Assembly: GCA_002401155.1 (NCBI GenBank)
Contig: NVSG01000001.1
Coordinates: 62,001 to 126,000 of the forward strand
Length of the DNA: 64,000 bases
Source of the DNA: Hyphomicrobiales bacterium
GTDB lineage: Bacteria > Pseudomonadota > Alphaproteobacteria > Rhizobiales > Rhizobiaceae
Reading direction: 5' to 3'
The notes beneath the pieces are model-generated. The model made no database searches, was not told the DNA's origin, and saw only the letters and a list, made by a program, of their open reading frames with translations. The first letter of the stretch is position 1, and each line of letters opens with the position of its first letter. Shown here piece after piece: positions 57,664-64,000 of this stretch. A program made the translations under genes and the position numbers.

Positions 57664-59778
57664 ATGTCCGTATCCGAGACAATCGTGCGTTGGCGCTACC
57701 GCTTCGTGCCCGACCATCTGGTTGGCGAAATCCTTTCTAAAAACTGGATCGATAACGCCATACCCCTAATATTTCTGATGGTCGTGGTGACTGTCTTTGG
57801 ATCGGCTATTCCTGACTTCTTCGGAGCCGCCAATATAGCAAACCTGATGCGGCAATGGGGTGAGTTCAGTCTCCTTGTATTGGCGCTAACCATCGTGATT
57901 GTCGCCGGTGGCATTGATCTTAGTGTCGGCTCCACCTTCGCACTCGGCAATATCGTAGCCCTTGCCCTACTCAATGTTGCCGAATGGTCGATGCCTGCAG
58001 TCGTTGCAGGAACCCTTGCAGCTGGCGCTTTTGTCGGCCTCATCAATGGTGTTTTGGTCGGCTATTTGCGATTACGCGCCTTCCTTACAACGCTCGTAAC
58101 ACTCATCATTGTGCGTGCCGTCGTTGATATGTTGCTGTTGAATTATTCGGTCAAAATCGCTGGCTCATTCATTGACTCCGATGAGTGGTATTTCCTGGGT
58201 GAAGGCTCAATTCTCGGGACACCTTTCAGCGTTGTCGTTACAGTCTCACTCGCTGTCATCTTGCATTTAGTGCTCAGCCGTACACGTATCGGCTGGCATA
58301 TTCTGGCAATCGGCGGCTCACGCAGGTCCGCACACAATGTGGGCATTCCAGTTCGCAAGGTTGTTTGCGCTACCTACATAGTATCTGGAACTCTGGCCGC
58401 CCTTGCAGGGCTTCTTTTTGCATCCCGCCTCGGCGGAGCCGGAGCAGATACCGGCATCGGACTGGAAATCACGGCGCTAACTGCGGCAGTTGTTGGCGGT
58501 AACAGCCTTGGCGGCGGAAGAGGTTCCGCGGCAAAAGCCATCATTGGTTCCATCACTGTGATGTTAATGGTCAACAGTCTGGTGCGTCTGGGTATAACCA
58601 GCGGTGCAAATTCACTTCTGCTCGGGCTTGTTCTTTTGTTAGCCGTGGCCATCGATGTGAGATGGGTCAAGAACCGTCACAAGGTTCTGTCAAACGTCTA
58701 CGTATCTCCAACACTGGCGATATTACCACCAGCACCTGCCACCGAAGCGCCCTCACCTTATGCTCTCAATGACGGGCTAAATCCCGTTGAACAAATCGGA
58801 TTAAATGAGATCGATGGTCCGGAGGACGTAATCCTCGACGACGACGATCATATTTATTCGGGAAACCGAACCGGCGATATCATAAAGTTCTTCGCCCCTG
58901 ACTATAAAAAACATGAAGTCTACGCCCATATTGGCGGACGTCCGCTGGGTATGGCTTTCGCCCATGATGGTTCCTTGCTGGTCTGCGTTGGCGGCATGGG
59001 TCTTTACCGCGTAACCAAGGATCGTGAAGTTGAAAAGGTCACCGATGAGACCAATCGATCGTGGTTTTCAGTCATTGATGACTCACGGTTGAAGCTTGCT
59101 GATGATCTTGATATAGCGCCGGACGGTCGGGTCTTCTTCAGTGAGGCAACGGTCCGTTACGAAATGCACGACTGGCCCGTTGATTGTCTGGAATCCCGTG
59201 GCAATGGTCGCATTGTTTGCTTTGATCCAAACACCGGCGTGACACGGACAGTCATGAAAAACCTCCTCTTCCCCAATGGCATATGCATGACCCATGACAG
59301 TCAATCATTCCTGTTTGCCGAAACATGGGGCTGCCGCATCTCGCGTTACTATTTCGATGGACCGAAGGCTGGAACCGTTGAATCTGTCATCCCCGATTTG
59401 CCCGGCTATCCGGACAATATCAACCGCGCATCGGATGGCACTTACTGGCTCGCATTGATCGGCATCCGCACACCATCGCTCGATCTGGCGCTCAAAATGC
59501 CCGGCTTCCGCAAGCGTATGGCCCGCAGGATTGCTCCAGATGAATGGCTCTATCCGAATATCAACTCCGGTTGCATTGTGCGCTTCAATGAACAGGGCGA
59601 AATTCTGGAAACCTTATGGGATCTAGGTGGCGAGAACCATCCAATGATCACTTCCATGCGCGAACACAAAGGTCACCTTTATATCGGCGGCATCTTCAAT
59701 AACCGCATCGGACGACTGAAACTGGAAGGGGCAGATACTAATTGGACCGGCCCTCAATCCTACAGGAGGCAAACATGA
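57664..59778 (+). CDS. RbsC-type ABC permease fused to strictosidine-synthase/SMP-30-like beta-propeller
   Basis: N-terminal permease (TIVIVAGGIDLSVGSTFALGNIVALALLN; GGNSLGGGRGSAAKAIIGSITVMLMVNSL); C-terminal PNGICMTHDSQSFLFAETWGCRISRYYFDGPKAGTVESVIPDLPGYPDNINRASDGTYWLAL; single uninterrupted 704-aa frame. Confidence 0.93.
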   Translation: MSVSETIVRWRYRFVPDHLVGEILSKNWIDNAIPLIFLMVVVTVFGSAIPDFFGAANIANLMRQWGEFSLLVLALTIVIVAGGIDLSVGSTFALGNIVALALLNVAEWSMPAVVAGTLAAGAFVGLINGVLVGYLRLRAFLTTLVTLIIVRAVVDMLLLNYSVKIAGSFIDSDEWYFLGEGSILGTPFSVVVTVSLAVILHLVLSRTRIGWHILAIGGSRRSAHNVGIPVRKVVCATYIVSGTLAALAGLLFASRLGGAGADTGIGLEITALTAAVVGGNSLGGGRGSAAKAIIGSITVMLMVNSLVRLGITSGANSLLLGLVLLLAVAIDVRWVKNRHKVLSNVYVSPTLAILPPAPATEAPSPYALNDGLNPVEQIGLNEIDGPEDVILDDDDHIYSGNRTGDIIKFFAPDYKKHEVYAHIGGRPLGMAFAHDGSLLVCVGGMGLYRVTKDREVEKVTDETNRSWFSVIDDSRLKLADDLDIAPDGRVFFSEATVRYEMHDWPVDCLESRGNGRIVCFDPNTGVTRTVMKNLLFPNGICMTHDSQSFLFAETWGCRISRYYFDGPKAGTVESVIPDLPGYPDNINRASDGTYWLALIGIRTPSLDLALKMPGFRKRMARRIAPDEWLYPNINSGCIVRFNEQGEILETLWDLGGENHPMITSMREHKGHLYIGGIFNNRIGRLKLEGADTNWTGPQSYRRQT

Positions 59779-60848
59779 TTGACGGACTAACCCGTGCATG
59801 GGACAATTTATTCGGGCTCGGCGAAGCAGCTGTAACCGTCCCGCCACTGGATGGTTCGTTGCTTGCGAACCGTAAACTCGACGAAGCAAGTGCGCGATTC
59901 CCACTTGATGGCGTTGACAGCCTTACGGTCGTTGCAGGCAAGCTCCTCGCATCCTCGGGAAATACGCTCTACGCGCTTAAAGGTGGAAAAAACTGGAACA
60001 AGCACAGTGAGTATGAGGCCGATATCGCATGTATCGCAACAATCGGCAACAAAGTGCTTGCTGTCGCACTTGTGACCGGTGATATTCTGATCAAAAAGCG
60101 CCAGTATAAAATTGCCGAAAACGTCCGCTGCATAACGGCTATCGCGTCTTCCGACACTCATCTCTACATTACCAACGGCTCAGCTACCAATTCGCCCGAT
60201 GACTGGCAACTTGACCTGTTGCAGCGCAATGCGTCAGGGAGCATCTGGCAGATTGATCTAGAAAGCGGTGAAAGCACCCAAATCGCGGATAATCTTGCCT
60301 ATCCGGCTGGCCTCGTGGTCGACGGCACAACGCTCGTTTACTCCGAGTCATGGAAGCACCGACTTGTGAAGATTGATATTTCCAACCCTAAACAGAAGCA
60401 GATCGTCCATGCAGATTTGCCCGGTTATCCCGGCAGGATCAAACATGCTGATGACGGTTATTGGCTGACGGTATTCGCACCGCGCTCCCAGCTCGTCGAA
60501 TACGTACTCAGGGAAACAGCCTACCGCAAACGCATGGTTGTCGAGGTGCCAAGACCTTACTGGATAGCACCGAAATTACGCTCAGGCCGCAGCTTCTATG
60601 AACCGCTTCAGGGCGGAGGCGTGAAGCATTTCGGTCTTCTCAAGCCGTGGGCTCCAACGATGTCCGCTGGCCTATGCGTCAAGCTGGATAGTGCGTTTCA
60701 GCCCAACCTCAGCCTTCACAGCCGCGCCGATGGAACAACACACGGCGTAACAGACATTACTGAGTATAAGGGCAGCGTTTACGCCGCAGCGCGTGGCGAT
60801 AACATAGTCGTCTCCATTCCGCTCAAAGACGTGGGAGACGAAGAATGA
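59775..60848 (+). CDS. Strictosidine-synthase/SMP-30-like beta-propeller protein
   Basis: YPAGLVVDGTTLVYSESWKHRLVKIDISNPKQKQIVHADLPGYPGRIKHADDGYWLTVFAPRS; ATGA overlap with upstream gene. Confidence 0.88.
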   Translation: MIDGLTRAWDNLFGLGEAAVTVPPLDGSLLANRKLDEASARFPLDGVDSLTVVAGKLLASSGNTLYALKGGKNWNKHSEYEADIACIATIGNKVLAVALVTGDILIKKRQYKIAENVRCITAIASSDTHLYITNGSATNSPDDWQLDLLQRNASGSIWQIDLESGESTQIADNLAYPAGLVVDGTTLVYSESWKHRLVKIDISNPKQKQIVHADLPGYPGRIKHADDGYWLTVFAPRSQLVEYVLRETAYRKRMVVEVPRPYWIAPKLRSGRSFYEPLQGGGVKHFGLLKPWAPTMSAGLCVKLDSAFQPNLSLHSRADGTTHGVTDITEYKGSVYAAARGDNIVVSIPLKDVGDEE

Positions 60849-62341
60849 CACCACTACTGGAACTCAGAAACGGCACCAAGGAATATCGTGGCATTCCTGC
60901 GGTAAAGGACGTCACCTTCACGCTTTATCCGGGCGAAGTGCACGCACTTCTCGGAGAGAACGGTGCCGGCAAATCAACCCTCACCAAAATGCTCGCCGGT
61001 GTCGTAGAACCAACAGCTGGCGAAGTCTGGATGGACGGGAAAAAGGTAGAACTGAAAACACCATCCGAAGCCCTCAAGAGCGGCATAGCAATGGTGTATC
61101 AGGAAACGAGCCTTGTGCCCTCGCTTACGGTTGCTCAAAACCTCTACCTTACCGATGACAAGCACTTCCATCGGTTGCGGGGAATATACATTGCCGGTCA
61201 GCAATTCCTGCAATCGCTGAACTTTCACGTCGATCCAACCGCTCTGGTATCCAGCCTTGGCGCAGGACAAAAACAGATGGTCGAGATCGCAAGGGCCGTC
61301 CACCACAATGCCCGCGTGATCATTTTCGACGAACCAACCTCTACGCTCACACCTGAGGAGAAATACCAGTTCTTCTCTCTGATCGACCGGCTTCGCAAGA
61401 ACAACGTCTCGATCATCTTCATTTCGCACGCCCTTGAGGAAGCCCTGCAAATTTCTGACCGCATTACCGTGATGCGAGATGGCGAACATGTCATCACAGA
61501 TGATACCTCGAACTTCGACAGGGATAAAATCATCAGCGCGATGGTCGGGCGCTCACTCTCCGACGAGCTTCACGGCACCCATAAGGAACGCAAAGTCCGG
61601 CGTGCCGGAGAGAAAGTCCTAAGCGTCCAGAACCTTTCGATGCAGAACATCGTTCGCAACACATCCTTCTCGGTGTTCTCCGGACAGATCACCGGAATAT
61701 TTGGCCTGATCGGTTCAGGCCGTACCGAGGCGGCAAAGGTCGTTGCCGGTGTCATGAAACGCAATTTATTCCATGGCGGACAAGTGCGCCTGAACGGCAA
61801 GCCGGTACGCTATCGCGTACCCCGCCCAGCCGTACGTGACGGCATAATTTATGTGACCGAAGACCGGAAGACCGAAGGCTTCTTCGAGACAATGTCTATA
61901 TCCGAAAACATCTATCTCGGCGCCCTAGCTGGCGGTCAGACCAGTGCCCGGGGCGTAAATATGCGTGAGATGAAAACAATCGCCGAGAAGTGGATTAAAG
62001 CCCTGAGCGTTCGGGCCATCAATGGTGATGCAAGCGTTATCGAACTTTCCGGCGGCAACCAGCAAAAGGTCGTTATCGCCAAAGCGCTGGTTCAAAAACC
62101 AAAACTTGTGATCTTCGACGAACCAACCCGTGGCGTTGATGTGGGGGCAATTGTCGAAATTCACCATCTGATTGATCGCCTCGCTGACGAAGGAATTGCG
62201 GTCATGGTTATCTCATCCTACCTGCCGGAAATCCTGCAATTATCAGATCGGATACTGGTATGCAGACAAGGCCGGATCGTCGAGGAATTCGCAGGTCAAA
62301 AGACCGATGAAGAAACCATCATGTACGCGGCGGTGCACTGA
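60845..62341 (+). CDS. Sugar-type ABC ATP-binding protein with two ABC domains (RbsA-like)
   Basis: GENGAGKSTLTKMLAGV, SLGAGQKQMVEIARAVH, second domain GLIGSGRTEAAKVV, ELSGGNQQKVVIAKALVQKPKLVIFDEPTRGVDVGA. Confidence 0.95.
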   Translation: MTPLLELRNGTKEYRGIPAVKDVTFTLYPGEVHALLGENGAGKSTLTKMLAGVVEPTAGEVWMDGKKVELKTPSEALKSGIAMVYQETSLVPSLTVAQNLYLTDDKHFHRLRGIYIAGQQFLQSLNFHVDPTALVSSLGAGQKQMVEIARAVHHNARVIIFDEPTSTLTPEEKYQFFSLIDRLRKNNVSIIFISHALEEALQISDRITVMRDGEHVITDDTSNFDRDKIISAMVGRSLSDELHGTHKERKVRRAGEKVLSVQNLSMQNIVRNTSFSVFSGQITGIFGLIGSGRTEAAKVVAGVMKRNLFHGGQVRLNGKPVRYRVPRPAVRDGIIYVTEDRKTEGFFETMSISENIYLGALAGGQTSARGVNMREMKTIAEKWIKALSVRAINGDASVIELSGGNQQKVVIAKALVQKPKLVIFDEPTRGVDVGAIVEIHHLIDRLADEGIAVMVISSYLPEILQLSDRILVCRQGRIVEEFAGQKTDEETIMYAAVH

Positions 62342-64000
62342 TGACAACACAATTAAAAACAACACGACCGATACTCGAAGTCCGCACAATCGAAGATATA
62401 GTCGCGATCGAAAACCACCCATACGACGAACTTGTAACCGCCAAAAACCTCTATGATTTATTCCTGGCAACGGCAGAACATGTCGGGGGCTCCAAAGCAC
62501 TCACGGTTTTGCGGTCAGAAGACCCTATGGATGTAGGCGCATCCTGGACCCATCAGGAATTTCTATTCGAGATCACTCAAGCAGCCAACATGTTCCGAAC
62601 ATTGGGACTTGCGCCGGGAAAAGGCGTTGCAGCATTTTTGACACCTACACTACCGGCCCTGCCCCCACTGCTTCTTGGGGCTCAGGTCGCAGGCGTTGCG
62701 AGCGCACTCAACTATCTTTTGAGCCCCAATGCCATTTACGATCTCCTCAACGCGCAGAAGGCAACAATCCTTGTTATCCCGTCTAGGGAACTTGATGAAA
62801 TGTGCTGGTCGAAAGCTGATAACGTGTTTGATCACGTGTCCACACTTCGCCACGTCATCGTGATCGGCGATGAAACAGAAGATATTTCCGGATTTATTGG
62901 TCTGGAAGAAATATTCACCAACGCCAACAAAACGACGCTCGATTTCCAGCCGACCACGGACCGCGATACCGTCTGCGCCCTGTTCCATACCGGCGGCACG
63001 ACCGGTAGTCCGAAACTCGTCCAACTAACCCACGGAAATCAGATTCACGCGGCCTTCAGTTTCGCGCAGGTGTTCGGCTACAACGAGAATGATATCGTCA
63101 TAAACGGCTTTCCATTCTTCCATGTGGGCGGAACGATGACGGTCGGCCTGTCGGTGATTGCAGCGGGTGGACACATCGTTGTGCCTTCGCCCTACGGCCT
63201 ACGCCCGCCATCTGTCGTCGAACGATACTGGGACATCGTTCAACATTTCAGGGTGACGGTGGTCGGCGGTGTCCCTACTTCGATTGGTTCTCTTTCAAAC
63301 TCATGGGTTGAGGGAAATGATGTTTCCTCGGTGAGGATAGCTGTCACGGGCGGAGCCATTCTTCCTAAAGCCGTCGGCAGTCGGTTCGAGGAGACAACAG
63401 GAATTCAACTATTCGAAACCTACGGAATGACCGAAACAGCTGCGGCCATCGCCTTTAATCCGGGGCGCGGCGAACCAATTTCCGGAAGCGTCGGCTTCCG
63501 TGCGCCTTACTCGGAGACCCGTATTGTCAGTCTCGACACAACAGAATTGAACCTGTGCAAACCAAACGAAAGCGGCGTTGTTCAAGTGCGCGGGCCGCAG
63601 GTCTTTCCCGGTTACGTAGATGCCGCTCACAATGAGGGAACGCTTGGAGAAGACGGCTGGCTCACCACAGGGGATGTCGGATATTTAACCGAAGACGCCC
63701 GTCTTGTTCTCACTGGCAGAGAAAAGGATTTGATCGTGCGAAGCGGTCATAATATTGACCCGACCGCCATCGAAGACGTGGCCAACCAGTTCGAAGGTGT
63801 CGCCATCAGCGCGGCTGTCGGCATGCCCGATCAATATGCGGGTGAAATTCCCGCGCTGTTCGTGGTTCCTGAGCCGGATACACAAATTGGCCTTGAGGCC
63901 CTGAAGACCTATCTCGGCACGCACCTTCACGAAGCCCCTGCCCGTCCAAAGACCATAAAAATCATCGATGCTCTTCCGGTGACAGCGGTCGGCAAGATTT
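62341..64000 (+). CDS. AMP-dependent acyl-CoA synthetase/ligase (partial, runs off window end)
   Basis: LFHTGGTTGSPKLVQLTHGN, ETYGMTETAAAIAFNP, GWLTTGDVGYLTEDARLVLTGREKDLIVRSGHNIDPTAIED; ATGA overlap with upstream ATPase; no stop in window. Confidence 0.93.
   Translation, partial: MTTQLKTTRPILEVRTIEDIVAIENHPYDELVTAKNLYDLFLATAEHVGGSKALTVLRSEDPMDVGASWTHQEFLFEITQAANMFRTLGLAPGKGVAAFLTPTLPALPPLLLGAQVAGVASALNYLLSPNAIYDLLNAQKATILVIPSRELDEMCWSKADNVFDHVSTLRHVIVIGDETEDISGFIGLEEIFTNANKTTLDFQPTTDRDTVCALFHTGGTTGSPKLVQLTHGNQIHAAFSFAQVFGYNENDIVINGFPFFHVGGTMTVGLSVIAAGGHIVVPSPYGLRPPSVVERYWDIVQHFRVTVVGGVPTSIGSLSNSWVEGNDVSSVRIAVTGGAILPKAVGSRFEETTGIQLFETYGMTETAAAIAFNPGRGEPISGSVGFRAPYSETRIVSLDTTELNLCKPNESGVVQVRGPQVFPGYVDAAHNEGTLGEDGWLTTGDVGYLTEDARLVLTGREKDLIVRSGHNIDPTAIEDVANQFEGVAISAAVGMPDQYAGEIPALFVVPEPDTQIGLEALKTYLGTHLHEAPARPKTIKIIDALPVTAVGKI

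Noticed and set aside
60974-61489. 171-aa minus-strand ORF inside the ABC ATPase gene
   Set aside because: Antisense shadow of conserved Walker/signature motifs on the plus strand.
1-64000. CRISPR arrays, tRNA/rRNA genes, prophage, toxin-antitoxin or defence systems
   Set aside because: No regularly spaced repeats, tRNA cloverleaf, phage structural genes or recognisable defence genes were seen by eye; a tool-based scan was not possible.

Overview
This 64 kb window reads as an alphaproteobacterial (Rhizobiales-like; inference) accessory and catabolic region. No rRNA, tRNA, CRISPR array or prophage was recognised by eye. Blocks from start to end: (1) 1-8.3 kb: PhnD-like periplasmic binding protein (partial), small secreted protein, LuxO-like sigma54 activator, manC, an algD-like dehydrogenase carrying receiver-domain pieces, and a phosphomannomutase gene. 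Four of these promoters carry -24/-12 (sigma54-type) sequences, so this looks like a compact undescribed sigma54 regulon. (2) 8.7-25.1 kb: phenylacetate (paa) catabolon with a TetR regulator, a liv-type ABC transporter, paaABCDE, paaK, paaI, paaG, paaZ, a PaaX-family regulator and a cytochrome P450. Two matching GACC-N8-GGTC operators lie in its divergent promoter regions. (3) 25.2-31.5 kb: IS3-family transposase remnant interrupted by two 37-38 nt hairpin insertions, a BCCT transporter, rsgA, and two adjacent decaying genes (GntR regulator and M20 amidohydrolase). (4) 31.7-42.8 kb: probable phosphorus-scavenging cluster (metallophosphoesterase, HAD hydrolase, Ugp-like ABC transporter with a PHO box, GntR, PhnZ-like HD oxygenase, phytase-esterase-like protein), then a divergent CDP-alcohol phosphatidyltransferase/cytidylyltransferase pair. 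(5) 43.3-54.3 kb: two tripartite tricarboxylate transporter systems around two tail-to-tail LysR regulators, each with two HTH domains. (6) 54.4-64 kb: AraC regulator divergent from a sugar-type ABC operon in which one permease is fused in frame to a strictosidine-synthase/SMP-30-like beta-propeller, followed by a second propeller, the ATPase and an acyl-CoA synthetase. All functional calls come from reading motifs by eye; no database search was run.
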